The position numbers were made by a program, and so were the translations under genes. 64,000 nucleotides of DNA, from positions 1,550,001-1,614,000 of the forward strand of contig JACKHM010000002.1 of NCBI GenBank assembly GCA_020638995.1, read 5' to 3'. The notes below the pieces were generated by a model. The model searched no databases. It saw only the letters and a list, made by a program, of their open reading frames with translations, and was not told where the DNA came from. Positions 44,473-53,760 of the stretch are shown in pieces. Positions within the stretch are counted from its first letter, which is position 1. Each line of letters begins with the position of its first letter. Origin of the DNA: Planctomycetaceae bacterium. GTDB lineage: Bacteria > Planctomycetota > Planctomycetia > Pirellulales > Pirellulaceae.

Positions 44473-45677
44473 AAGACTGTGAAAAGTTACGAGTCTTCGT
44501 CAGCTACTCGCACGAAGATCGGCCTCTGGTCAAGCATGTCGTTCGAGCGCTGCGCGTGATGGGAGTTGTGCCGATCCTAGATAAGAACTTTGCCTTCGGT
44601 TCAGGTTTTCACGAACAGATCAAAACTTACATTGCCCATTCGCACGTCTTCATGCCGATCATCACGGCATCGTCCATGAAGCGTGGATGGGTGCATCAGG
44701 AGATTGGCTACGCGTCCGCATTGAACGTGCCTGCGTTGCCGTTGTCCGTCAACGGCGCTCTCCCTGGCGAGATGATTGGCCAACTACATGCCATCAAAGT
44801 CGAAGTTCCCGACTTAAAATCATCAAACGGGCGAAAGTCTACGGCGCGACGTACCAAACACGCGATCGACAGACAAATGAGTGGTGCGTTCACACTAAAG
44901 GACATCAAGCGTCTCGTTCGTCAGGCAAACCACTTGGATCAGGCGACATTCGAATGTGCTCCCTTGCCCGAGGACCGAACTGCGAATATGGTCCGCTACG
45001 CCGAAACTGTGGCAGACTTCCAGGACAGCATTCCCGAACTAGCCGGTACCGGATTTGTCAGGCAACTCGGCGCGCTGAGCTCGTTTCATATTCCAGATGC
45101 TCCGCTGAGGCATGAAGTGTGGAAGAAACGATATGGATCGCAGAAGCGAAGTGTTCATCACTGTCGTCTCCAGCGGGAAGAACGACGTGCATTGACGCGA
45201 CTGGCCTCCGCAAGCGGTTGCCGACTCATCGTGAATCACCTTATCGATTACGGAGAGTATGGGGAGGAATCTCGCATCGTAAGGCTCCAATCTCTACTGA
45301 AGTTCTTAGAATCGGATGAGGTGAACAATGTTGAAGTCGCGTTCAATACTGGAATGGAACGGGCGCATAGTCTGACGATCGTTGGCGACTGGTATTGTGC
45401 GGAATCTGTGTCCGCACGAGCCGGTCATGGATACGATCAAACCGTCTTCACACGCCACGCTCCAAGTATGCATGCTCGCATCGCGGCGTTTGACGAGCTT
45501 TTTGACGACCTACTTGGTGATGTCAAAGCACGCGACTCACGATACGTTGCAATTCAAACGCTTCACAACCGAATTCGTGAATTGCAAGGCACGAACTTCC
45601 GCGACTGGAACCTTGGCGGCGCCGAAGCATTCCAGGCCATGGCGTTAATCCATGGTAGCGTGTTTTGTCATCTATGA
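44469..45677 (+). CDS. TIR domain protein with uncharacterised C-terminal domain
   Basis: 402 aa, coupled to the AAA-RyR-RyR gene by an ATGA overlap. Residues about 5-130 are a TIR domain (LRVFVSYSHEDRPLVKHVVR, GSGFHEQIKTYIAHSH) with a Glu in WVHQEIGYASA at the expected catalytic place, so NAD+ cleavage is possible. After a linker, residues about 200-400 form a domain I cannot name. It has ALTRLASASGCRLIVN, IVGDWYCAESVSARAG and FTRHAPSMHARIAAFD, motifs that suggest a conserved substrate-binding or PLD-like region. As the coupled partner it is the likely effector of the RyR ATPase. Confidence 0.85.
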   Translation: MKDCEKLRVFVSYSHEDRPLVKHVVRALRVMGVVPILDKNFAFGSGFHEQIKTYIAHSHVFMPIITASSMKRGWVHQEIGYASALNVPALPLSVNGALPGEMIGQLHAIKVEVPDLKSSNGRKSTARRTKHAIDRQMSGAFTLKDIKRLVRQANHLDQATFECAPLPEDRTANMVRYAETVADFQDSIPELAGTGFVRQLGALSSFHIPDAPLRHEVWKKRYGSQKRSVHHCRLQREERRALTRLASASGCRLIVNHLIDYGEYGEESRIVRLQSLLKFLESDEVNNVEVAFNTGMERAHSLTIVGDWYCAESVSARAGHGYDQTVFTRHAPSMHARIAAFDELFDDLLGDVKARDSRYVAIQTLHNRIRELQGTNFRDWNLGGAEAFQAMALIHGSVFCHL

Positions 45678-45831
45678 ACTCCGTGGGATATTGCGCGGGA
45701 TCAATCGAGACTTCGTGTGAGTCATAGGGTCGCAAGCATTCCCATCGAGCATCGCGGCATAGACGCCGGGCATCCTCCTCCACTTGCTTGTTGATTGCGT
45801 GGTTTGACTCCGCTAAGGTTTGCATAGCGAG

Positions 45832-45869
45832 CTTTCGTTCGCTGGGTGATCTTTCGTTCGCTGGGTGAT
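45832..45869 (+). repeat. 19-bp perfect tandem duplication
   Basis: CTTTCGTTCGCTGGGTGAT occurs twice in a row, ending 26 bases before the start of the DUF4062-pseudokinase gene. It may lie in that gene's leader. No other function is evident. Confidence 0.8.
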
Positions 45870-45895
45870 CCTGTCCGAGAACTAAAGGCGGAATA

Positions 45896-48859
45896 ATGCA
45901 GGTCTTTATCAGTGCCACGTCGAGTGACTTGGCCGAGTATCGGCAACTACTCTCGGACTACGTTCGCAAGTTGGGGTGCGAAGTGTCTGTTCAGGAAGAG
46001 TGCCCCTCCGACTATCGACCCATCCAGCAACTGCTCGTCAGCAAGATCAAGCCGGTGGACATGCTCATCTGTCTGGTCGGCAGCGTGTATGGCGAGCAAC
46101 CCAAGGATCAACCGTTCACACCGCCCCGATCCTACACGCAGCTTGAATATTTCATCGGAAAGGAATGCGGCAAGCCGGTCTTTGTCTTCTTTCCAAAGGC
46201 TGGAGTCGTCGCTCCTGGGGCGAAAGCCGAAAGCGATGACAAAGCTTCCCTTCAGCGCGACTACATATCGCTGTTGATGCAATCGAACGAAATGTGGCAC
46301 GAATTCGACAGCCTCGCCCAGTTGCAGGCGAAAGTTGCCGAAACTGTGCAGCATGTCTCGGGAACGCTTGCCACGCATGAAATCGTTCGAAAGATCGAGA
46401 GCACCTTTCCAACTCCTCTGGCGAGATTGGTTCATGATTGCCTCAACAAAAACAAGGAATCGCTCGCGTGGTTGGCGAGTGAAACGCTTCGCTTCCTTGC
46501 GCTTCTGGCAACGCACGACGCTCTTTCATCGGGAGTCTTCGCGAAAGGACGCGCAGACAACATCGCTGAGGGAACGCTGCTGGAGAGTGGTCTCGATAAT
46601 GAGGCGTCTCGCCAGTTGTTACGTTTGGCAACCCCTCCAACGGAAACCAAGAGATTCATCCCACGGTTGGCCGGCTGGGAGTATGAGCACGAGAGTTTGC
46701 TCGACGAGTTGCTGGAGTCCTTGAATGCCAAACAAGGGTCGCGGCCAAGAGGTAGCAGGGAGGCACAACGCAATGCGATCGTCAAGCTGCAAGAGACTGT
46801 GTTAGCGATCCTCAGGCAGATGGACTTCCTGGAACGCTATGTTCTTTCGGTTGTGACCTCTGTGAAGTTGAACGAGAGAACGATCGACCTCAAGCTATTT
46901 CGCGGCAGAAACGCGGAAGCACTGGCAGTCACACTCCACAACGACACACCGATTCCGACGTCGGGTAGCATGTTCCTACTCGACTTGGACCATCGCCGAG
47001 CGTTACCACTGACACCCGTCTTCAGCTATCAACCGACGGCTTCCCAGGAGGATGTCTGGGGGCTTCTCCAGGTAAGACCTCCCAGCGAATTGCAGGATGG
47101 CGAAATGGAAGTGGCGGCGTTCGCCGAATTTGATCCCATCACTATTACGATCAAACCAAGTGCGCGAACCGAACCCGGTGTTGAACCGCGCGATGCGTCC
47201 GGCGATTGGAGTCAATGGCCCGAGTATTGGCGATGCGGTGTCATATGGGGCCAGCGCGATGGAGAAACCTCAAGCGAATCCAGTCTGGATGATGCAAGTC
47301 GCTTTTTGGACGAACCTAGCTGGAAGGCATTGTATGCGAAGGTGTTCCCCCACGGCGCGGCAAGCGACGCCATGGGCGGGAGCTTCACGCCGCTGGGCGA
47401 AGCCTTCTACCCCGGACGCAATACCGACATCTACGAAGCCCTGCCATCAGCGCACTCAGCGTTTGCAAGCGACAACCCTTCCCAGCGGTATGCCGTTCAT
47501 CTGTTGCGCGGTGACTGCTGTAACGAAGGCGTCGTTCGCAACTGGTTTGAGCAAAGAGCCGACAACTGGAAACGGCTTGACCATCCCCGCGTGCTGTCGA
47601 TCGATGGTCGCGCACAGGCGGAACGTCCTTACATCGCCACTCGGTATCTGGGCCCCAAGACGCTTGCGGAGAATCTGCTTTCCGGTCGAGAGCCAGCAAC
47701 CCGTGATCTGATTCATGTACTTCGCGTCGCTGCCGAGGTCTGTAAAACAGCACATCGTGAGGGACTGCGAGTTCTCGCTTACCCGTTGAGACATTTTCTG
47801 CTTGACGAATCCGACGGCCTCTGGTTGACCGGCTTTGATACGCTCATTCCGGCCAAGAACAACGAGTGGCACAAGCACTCATCTCCGCTATCGTATTTCC
47901 GGCGGCTTACCAAAGACGCCGACATCCTCGCCCCGGAATTGGCACGTCCGTCGCAGACAATTCCTGAGACAGCCGATATCTATGCGATCGGCGTCTTACT
48001 GGCGAGTATCTTGCGGCGTTTTACTACGTCCGATAGTCGCCATCGCTTGCTAAACGCGGAGGAGTGGTTGGATTGGCGCAGCGCACTGCTGCTGCACTGT
48101 CTGGCGGATGATCCGGGGATGCGTTTCCAATCGATGAATCATCTACTGAAGTTTGTGGACAGTATCGAAAACGGCGACCTTGATTGCATTTGGACGGGAC
48201 CGCACTCGGAGATTGAAGTTCCCGCAGATGATGCGTCGGATGCCTCGCGGGCGAACATCTGTTTCTCGGAATACCAGGTTACGAATTTTCAGTACCAACA
48301 GTTCCTGCGAGCACGGCAATTCAGCGGTGCCCCACACCGCACACCGTATCGTGGTCAGCAATTTGCCGGCACATCCCAACAACTTGTGCGCGGACAAGAT
48401 CGTCGATTGTGCGGCGCCTTGCTGCCGGTTGTCGGCGTCAGTCTGCGCGATGCCGAAGCCTACTGTCGCTGGTTGAGTTCAGAGACGCAAAGACGTTGGC
48501 GGTTGCCGACCGAGAGAGAATGGCAATGGGCTGCAACACTCGGTGTGCCGCAACCGTATCCCTGGGGCGACGAAGCACCTACGAAATACCATGGTAATTT
48601 TGGCGAGCATTATCGCGGTCCCACGGTCGTTGGTGCGTTCGAGAAGGGAGTTGCCGCCTGTGGAGCATTCGACATGGCAGGAAACGTGTGGGAGTGGACG
48701 TCGTCGACGATGGGTCCGGGAGCTGCGAGTCACCTCCTGAAGGGCGGAGCGAACGGGTATGGTGCCGAATCGCTGCGCGTGGAAGTACGTAAGCCCGTGG
48801 TTGTCGGCTATCGCGCATGTGACACGGGATTTCGAGTTGTCTGTGAGAGTGGTAATTGA
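45896..48859 (+). CDS. DUF4062 - pseudokinase - FGE-like domain protein
   Basis: 987 aa. The N-terminal DUF4062 (MQVFISATSSDLAEYRQLLS; ICLVGSVYGEQP) spans about 165 residues, followed by a helical stretch. From about 500 to 740 there is a kinase fold that has lost the usual catalytic residues: no VAIK lysine (YAVHLLRG), HRD replaced by AYPLRHFLL and DFG by GFD, yet APEL and ADIYAIGVLLA are kept. From about 780 the protein is a formylglycine-generating-enzyme-like (sulfatase-modifying-factor) domain (WRLPTEREWQWAATLG, DMAGNVWEWTSS, ending CDTGFRVV) without the RYRC active-site cysteine pattern, so probably a binding fold. It leads the MoxR/TraB-like/helical gene series, 15 bases before MoxR. 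Confidence 0.85.
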   Translation: MQVFISATSSDLAEYRQLLSDYVRKLGCEVSVQEECPSDYRPIQQLLVSKIKPVDMLICLVGSVYGEQPKDQPFTPPRSYTQLEYFIGKECGKPVFVFFPKAGVVAPGAKAESDDKASLQRDYISLLMQSNEMWHEFDSLAQLQAKVAETVQHVSGTLATHEIVRKIESTFPTPLARLVHDCLNKNKESLAWLASETLRFLALLATHDALSSGVFAKGRADNIAEGTLLESGLDNEASRQLLRLATPPTETKRFIPRLAGWEYEHESLLDELLESLNAKQGSRPRGSREAQRNAIVKLQETVLAILRQMDFLERYVLSVVTSVKLNERTIDLKLFRGRNAEALAVTLHNDTPIPTSGSMFLLDLDHRRALPLTPVFSYQPTASQEDVWGLLQVRPPSELQDGEMEVAAFAEFDPITITIKPSARTEPGVEPRDASGDWSQWPEYWRCGVIWGQRDGETSSESSLDDASRFLDEPSWKALYAKVFPHGAASDAMGGSFTPLGEAFYPGRNTDIYEALPSAHSAFASDNPSQRYAVHLLRGDCCNEGVVRNWFEQRADNWKRLDHPRVLSIDGRAQAERPYIATRYLGPKTLAENLLSGREPATRDLIHVLRVAAEVCKTAHREGLRVLAYPLRHFLLDESDGLWLTGFDTLIPAKNNEWHKHSSPLSYFRRLTKDADILAPELARPSQTIPETADIYAIGVLLASILRRFTTSDSRHRLLNAEEWLDWRSALLLHCLADDPGMRFQSMNHLLKFVDSIENGDLDCIWTGPHSEIEVPADDASDASRANICFSEYQVTNFQYQQFLRARQFSGAPHRTPYRGQQFAGTSQQLVRGQDRRLCGALLPVVGVSLRDAEAYCRWLSSETQRRWRLPTEREWQWAATLGVPQPYPWGDEAPTKYHGNFGEHYRGPTVVGAFEKGVAACGAFDMAGNVWEWTSSTMGPGAASHLLKGGANGYGAESLRVEVRKPVVVGYRACDTGFRVVCESGN

Positions 48860-48874
48860 TCCGGGAGAAATTAG

Positions 48875-49813
48875 ATGCAACAGTCGACGATGGAGATGCA
48901 ACAGTTAGCGATTGATGCCGGACCGCAAATGTTGAGTGTCGGCACGAAGAACGTGTTTGCGGCACAGCCTTACAAGGTAGGCACGCAGGAGTTCGTTGGA
49001 CGCAACCAAGAAATGCGTCTGATCACTGCGGCATGGCTCGCCGATCGTGGTTCGTTGCCGATGTCGCCGCTGTTGATCGGCGAGCCTGGCTTGGGAAAGA
49101 ACCGTCTGATCTATGAATTGGCCTATCGAACGGGCAAAGACCTTTACATCTTCCAAGGACATGAAGATGTCACTGCCGAAGATCTCGCGTGTGCCGTTCG
49201 GTTTAGCGATGACGCGAACCGAAAGATGGACTATGTCTTATCGCCGCTCGTCACGGCGATGATTCGTGGCGGAATTTGCTTCATCGACGAAATCGCAAAG
49301 ATTCGTCCGCGCGCGCTCGCGTTGCTGGTCAGCGTGCTGGACGAACGCCGTTATATTGACTCGACGCTCTTAGGAGAACGTGTCACGGCACATCCGGGGT
49401 TTCGCTTCGTGGCGGCCACAAACACGGCCGATCTCGAAGGCAACGCCATGCCGGAGTTTCTGCGATCGCGCATGCGTCCCGAGATTCGCATCGGATACCC
49501 GCCCCAGGAAGAAATCAATGACATCGTGGCAAAGCGATTCCCGCGACTCGAAGAGGCCATCGGCGAACTGTTGGACTGGTTTTGGGAATTGTGGGACGAA
49601 AAGTCGAAGCATCTGAAGAGCACGACCCCCCCAAGCCCACGCGATGTGATTCACGTGTTCTCTTTGGCGATGAGTTTGGCAGACTACGCCAGGCTCGGTG
49701 GAAACGTGGAAAGCAATGACGGCGTGGACCCGTTGATTGTCGGAAAAAGTGCTGTCGTTGTGGCCAAGCCGATGTTGGCCGAAGCCTTTCACGAACTCTT
49801 CAAGACGGCATAG
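48875..49813 (+). CDS. MoxR-type AAA+ ATPase
   Basis: 312 aa, usual for MoxR ATPases, which remodel protein complexes together with vWA partners. Walker A is GEPGLGKN at about residues 69-76, in which the normal Ser/Thr after the lysine is Asn. Walker B is ICFIDEIAKI at about 134. Sensor I is VAATNTADLEG and the arginine region FLRSRMRPEIRI is present. GGGAG lies seven bases before the ATG. It sits between the DUF4062-pseudokinase-FGE gene and the TraB-like gene, with gaps of 15 and 8 bases, so all three are one operon. The Walker A change may alter Mg-ATP handling. Confidence 0.9.
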   Translation: MQQSTMEMQQLAIDAGPQMLSVGTKNVFAAQPYKVGTQEFVGRNQEMRLITAAWLADRGSLPMSPLLIGEPGLGKNRLIYELAYRTGKDLYIFQGHEDVTAEDLACAVRFSDDANRKMDYVLSPLVTAMIRGGICFIDEIAKIRPRALALLVSVLDERRYIDSTLLGERVTAHPGFRFVAATNTADLEGNAMPEFLRSRMRPEIRIGYPPQEEINDIVAKRFPRLEEAIGELLDWFWELWDEKSKHLKSTTPPSPRDVIHVFSLAMSLADYARLGGNVESNDGVDPLIVGKSAVVVAKPMLAEAFHELFKTA

Positions 49814-49821
49814 GCCAGGCC

Positions 49822-52209
49822 ATGAAATCTGTGACACAACTGTCGTTCGAGAACAGCCGGCTCTCGGTTGTTCCTGCCGTCCACTTCCGCGTGCCGTTCG
49901 CGGAGGAAGTCAATCGGCGATGTCATGATCGCAGCAGCATCCCCGACGCGATTGCGGTTGAATTGGGCCCTGCGACCGCCGCCGCCGTGCGCGAGTGGAT
50001 GATCGAGATTGGTATCGGGCGCGAGCGAAGACGATTGCCATTCATGCTGGCGTTGATCAAACAGAACCGCCACGTCCACCCGCGGATGCGTGAGCGAGCC
50101 ACGGAGTTGCAGCGGACAAGCGGCCTGCCGCTCGACAAGTTGCCGGGAGAAGTGCTCAAGGAAACGCTGGGTTATTCACCGCTGCGCGTGTTGTACCTGT
50201 CCGCAGTGGATTCCATCGTCGAAGCGATTCGATGTTCCATCGAGCTGAATATCCCTCTCTACGGAGTTGATCTCGAAGACTTCGCCGCAGCCCAGCGCAA
50301 GGATTTCATGTTGCAATCAACGTCCTCGGCTGCGGGGCGTGTGGACGAGTACGTTCGGCGAAACATGAGTATGGCCGACGCTCACCGAGACACGGTAATC
50401 GACTCTCGGCGCGAGACCGCGATGGCAGCCAGATTAAAGACCGTCCTTGATCGGCATCGGCGAGTTGTATTCACCTGCGGGCTTGCTCACTGGGAGGCCC
50501 TTCAGAATCGGCTTCGGGATACGGAGCTTGCACCCGCGCCCGTTGAACCGAATCCATCTTCCCCGCAGGCTGATTTCCGTCGCGCAGTTGTCCATCCCAC
50601 GATGGCACTTTATCACTGCGATGTCTTTCCGGCTGTGGTGGATCGCTATGAGATGCACCGCCTGGCCGAGCCAACGTCGAATACGGCTTTGCGAGAGAAC
50701 CGGGTGAACGTATCAAAGCTGTTCCTCGACATTCTTCAGCACGGTTATCGGCTCAATGCTGCAAAGCATGTGAACGCGAATCAACTGGATCGCCTTGCCG
50801 AAGACTGGGAGGCTCGAATGGACTTCGAGCGTCTGACGGCAAACCTGTCGATGCTCAGTAATCAACAGGTCCCCGATATTATGACCGTGCTGTCTGCGGC
50901 CGATGGTTGTTTGAGCGAGCCCTTTCGCCGCACGATCGGTGAGGCATTTATGGAAGCCGATTGGGTCACCCGCGAGGAGTTTCCCGATCTTGACGTGTTG
51001 CTGCCAGCTGAGCGACGGAGGGGAAAGTGCGTAGCGGCACAGTTGGCGACACGAACGGGGGAGCGCGGCAAGAAGTTCTATATCGACCCACTACCCGGTG
51101 GCGGCCATGGTGGCTATACGGTGGAAGTGCCCATCCCGCACGGCTGGGAAGTTCGCAAAACCAAGGACTGGATAATCGACTACGCTGATCCGCCGACCGC
51201 CGATACCGAGGACGACGAAGATGAAGAATGGCCGCCTCCGCCCCCGCCTCCTCCCACTCTTCATATCCGAAGTTGGCCGCCACGCGATGCGCTTACGACA
51301 GCGCTCACGCTACGTGCCGCCTCGTTGACGCAGAACTATGCCAACAAGCAACTGGTAGACCGATTCGAAGGCAGCCTCCTCGATGGCGTTCATATTAAGT
51401 CGACGTTGCGTGCCTACACGCGGGGCGAAGAGAACGTCTACGTTCGCGACCATCGGCGAAGTAAACGCAAGGATGCGCCAAAGCAAAGCGATGGTTGGCC
51501 CATCGTCTGGCTGTTTCGACTGAACGCTCCGACCGACTTTCAGTGGCACTTGTGGCAGGACCGGTTAACCGATCTGCTCCCGCTAGTGTTGGACGACGGC
51601 ACGATGCGCTCTCTGATATCGGAAGGACACACACAACTAACCGAGGCGATTGCCTTCTGTCGTGAGAGCGGCATGAAGAACGTGGGCGACTGGCGCATCA
51701 CAGAATACGATATGGCTGGGTTGCTGTTATATCTTCCCGGCCATCTTGGCGCAAGCGATTTGCGACAAGTCGCCGTTTGGGCTCAGCGTACGAAGTGTCA
51801 ACGTAACCCATGCGTGCCCTACGGCCCCAATAGCAGCGTCGAACGGGTGCAGAGCGTCGCTGGAGTATCTGCATCCGCAGACGATTGGGCGGCCTCGCTC
51901 ATTCGGCTTGCGATTCCTTACGCCGACTCATCGGTAACAGTCGTCGCCCCGGATCACTATCGGCTACCCGCTTCAGTCCAAGCCGTCGCGCGCCAGCGAG
52001 GCGTTGATGTTCACGTAGTGCCTTTATCCCTGTTTCCGCGCGACGCGGTTCGAACGATCTCCAAGTACTACATTGTGCCGATCACTCGCAACAACGACGG
52101 GCAACTTGACTATCCCGAGTACCTAACTGAAGTCTTCAATGAGCCGCCTACCGCTTGCGGCCACTTGATACCGAAGATGTGGTTGAACTATGGACTCAAA
52201 ACTGAGTGA
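49822..52209 (+). CDS. TraB/EreA-like domain protein with possible vWA-like region
   Basis: 795 aa. Residues 1-245 resemble the TraB/PrgY-EreA-ChaN superfamily of metal-dependent hydrolases. The Glu in IAVELGPATA, LYGVDLED at about 150, the helix RRETAMAARLKTVL and the VVFTCGLAHWEAL block are in the expected order. A middle region follows, then an acidic and proline-rich linker (DDEDEEWPPPPPPPP, about 467-481). The next part (about 500-640, including FEGSLLDGVHIKSTLRAY and PIVWLFRLNAPTD) has the outline of the vWA proteins that pair with MoxR, but without a DxSxS motif. It directly follows moxR, which supports that pairing. It may be the executing enzyme of the module. The vWA reading is tentative. 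Confidence 0.7.
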   Translation: MKSVTQLSFENSRLSVVPAVHFRVPFAEEVNRRCHDRSSIPDAIAVELGPATAAAVREWMIEIGIGRERRRLPFMLALIKQNRHVHPRMRERATELQRTSGLPLDKLPGEVLKETLGYSPLRVLYLSAVDSIVEAIRCSIELNIPLYGVDLEDFAAAQRKDFMLQSTSSAAGRVDEYVRRNMSMADAHRDTVIDSRRETAMAARLKTVLDRHRRVVFTCGLAHWEALQNRLRDTELAPAPVEPNPSSPQADFRRAVVHPTMALYHCDVFPAVVDRYEMHRLAEPTSNTALRENRVNVSKLFLDILQHGYRLNAAKHVNANQLDRLAEDWEARMDFERLTANLSMLSNQQVPDIMTVLSAADGCLSEPFRRTIGEAFMEADWVTREEFPDLDVLLPAERRRGKCVAAQLATRTGERGKKFYIDPLPGGGHGGYTVEVPIPHGWEVRKTKDWIIDYADPPTADTEDDEDEEWPPPPPPPPTLHIRSWPPRDALTTALTLRAASLTQNYANKQLVDRFEGSLLDGVHIKSTLRAYTRGEENVYVRDHRRSKRKDAPKQSDGWPIVWLFRLNAPTDFQWHLWQDRLTDLLPLVLDDGTMRSLISEGHTQLTEAIAFCRESGMKNVGDWRITEYDMAGLLLYLPGHLGASDLRQVAVWAQRTKCQRNPCVPYGPNSSVERVQSVAGVSASADDWAASLIRLAIPYADSSVTVVAPDHYRLPASVQAVARQRGVDVHVVPLSLFPRDAVRTISKYYIVPITRNNDGQLDYPEYLTEVFNEPPTACGHLIPKMWLNYGLKTE

Positions 52210-53176
52210 ACGGCTACGCCAATTGCTATCCGCGTCTGGGACGGACGGACGGAATCCCTCCTCGCTGCGCGACATCGTACCACCCACAGACCTTGTATTT
52301 GACGACAGTCCGCTCGACGGAGCGATATATGGAGCTTCATCCGTCCAAGAATCGGCGGCTAACATTTTTCGGGAAGCTGCGGCGCAACTTAACGGCCTCA
52401 TTCAAAGTGAATTTGACACGGATGAAGATCGTGTCCGAGCGTTATGCGACATCGTTTCCAAACACTCCGACATTTCTTTGCCAGACTACCAACGAGTCCG
52501 CCTTACTCTGGAGAGGATGACGCAACGCTTGGCGAGTAAGGTGCTGAGTGACCCCGAAAGCGGTAGTGACGCACTGTTGCTTGCTATCTATCGGTTGGCC
52601 CGCGCTAGAAAGGATCGTGAGTTTCAACACGCCAGTGGCAACACGCTCTATCGTACGTGGGAGAGGATTGGAAAGCATAATGAAGCTCGCGAAGTGTTGT
52701 GCGAGCTGATTGAGCTGGCCCGCGACCAAGGCGACGCGACTCGCGTTGGAATTCTCGTCAACAATTGCGCGTTTCAATACTGGCTGGCCGGCGAATGGCG
52801 TGAGGCTGCCGATGGCTTTCTGGATGCCGCGCACCAATTCGAAGAGCTCGGCGATACGAAAGAACATGCAAACGCCTTCGCTAATTACTGGGCGGCAATA
52901 TTTGAACTCTCAGCCTTGGAACGCGTCGCCGTCATGGAACCGGCGTTACGCCGAACCGCCCGAATCCTGCGCGAGAATGATGATTGGCGCGAACGCAAGT
53001 CCTTGGTCTATCTTGCAAAAATCCACGAAGCGCGGCACGAGTTTGCGCAGGCCGTTCCGTTGATGGAGCGTGCCGTTCAAATTGATTCCGCGAAGCACAC
53101 ACCTTATCTCGAACCCGATCAGCAACTTCTCGATGCCATTTACGAGCGACTTTCTTCAAATTCGAAAGGAACGTAA
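52190..53176 (+). CDS. TPR-like helical protein
   Basis: 328 aa, starting 20 bases before the upstream stop. The first about 90 residues are polar and unassigned. From about residue 120 there are paired helices of TPR type (TLYRTWERIGKHNEAREVLC, LIELARDQGDATRVG, FQYWLAGEWREAADGFLDAA, VYLAKIHEARHEFAQAVPLM). Such proteins serve as adaptors. The overlap with the TraB-like gene and the one-base overlap with the next small gene indicate coupled translation as part of the MoxR operon. No catalytic residue seen. Confidence 0.8.
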   Translation: MDSKLSERLRQLLSASGTDGRNPSSLRDIVPPTDLVFDDSPLDGAIYGASSVQESAANIFREAAAQLNGLIQSEFDTDEDRVRALCDIVSKHSDISLPDYQRVRLTLERMTQRLASKVLSDPESGSDALLLAIYRLARARKDREFQHASGNTLYRTWERIGKHNEAREVLCELIELARDQGDATRVGILVNNCAFQYWLAGEWREAADGFLDAAHQFEELGDTKEHANAFANYWAAIFELSALERVAVMEPALRRTARILRENDDWRERKSLVYLAKIHEARHEFAQAVPLMERAVQIDSAKHTPYLEPDQQLLDAIYERLSSNSKGT

Positions 53177-53508
53177 TGATGACTACGGCAAAGATGAACG
53201 CATGCATCGTGTACCTAGACGGTTCACCGCCAGATGACGACGAGTCTTATAAAAAGATGGTCCAGCGTTCGCTTCTAACGGACTTAAAGGGACCGATCAT
53301 GATTCAACTTGTCCGCAATCACCGAATGCCAAATTTCATGTCACCCATGGGACACCCGCCGACTGTTTCGGAAGCAAGGAAGCTTTTCCTGAGTCTGCCG
53401 TTCGTTCGAGACGAGAAGGACCTCAATGCAAACTTCGAGCTGATGGCGGAGGCTTATACCGACAGCAACCAGATCAATGGGATGGCCGTTTACATTGTTC
53501 CGAAGTAA
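53176..53508 (+). CDS. Small uncharacterised protein of the MoxR operon
   Basis: 110 aa. The ATG shares one base with the stop of the TPR gene (TAATG) and AAGGA lies five to six bases upstream, so expression is well supported. The sequence (CIVYLDGSPPDDDESYKKM, VRDEKDLNANFELMAEAY, AVYIVPK) has an alpha/beta look but no family that I recognise. It ends the tightly packed part of the operon. Confidence 0.7.
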   Translation: MMTTAKMNACIVYLDGSPPDDDESYKKMVQRSLLTDLKGPIMIQLVRNHRMPNFMSPMGHPPTVSEARKLFLSLPFVRDEKDLNANFELMAEAYTDSNQINGMAVYIVPK

Positions 53509-53760
53509 GGCGATGCGGAATATAGTGAGTTTCAAGACAGACCTCGCAATCGCAAGTCGGCATCCGCAGCGAGTAATTTCCATCACGCGAATGCCTGCAT
53601 TAAAAATGCATCACCACCAGACCCCAGCGCCGACGAGGTACACCCAACTCGATCGAGGCTCGCGTTGTTCACAGATCGCACCTGAACTCAAAAGGGAAAC
53701 TCGCGACGAGCGACGATGACCTCGCTTTGCGAGTGAAACAACGATAACGGAGACAGCTCA

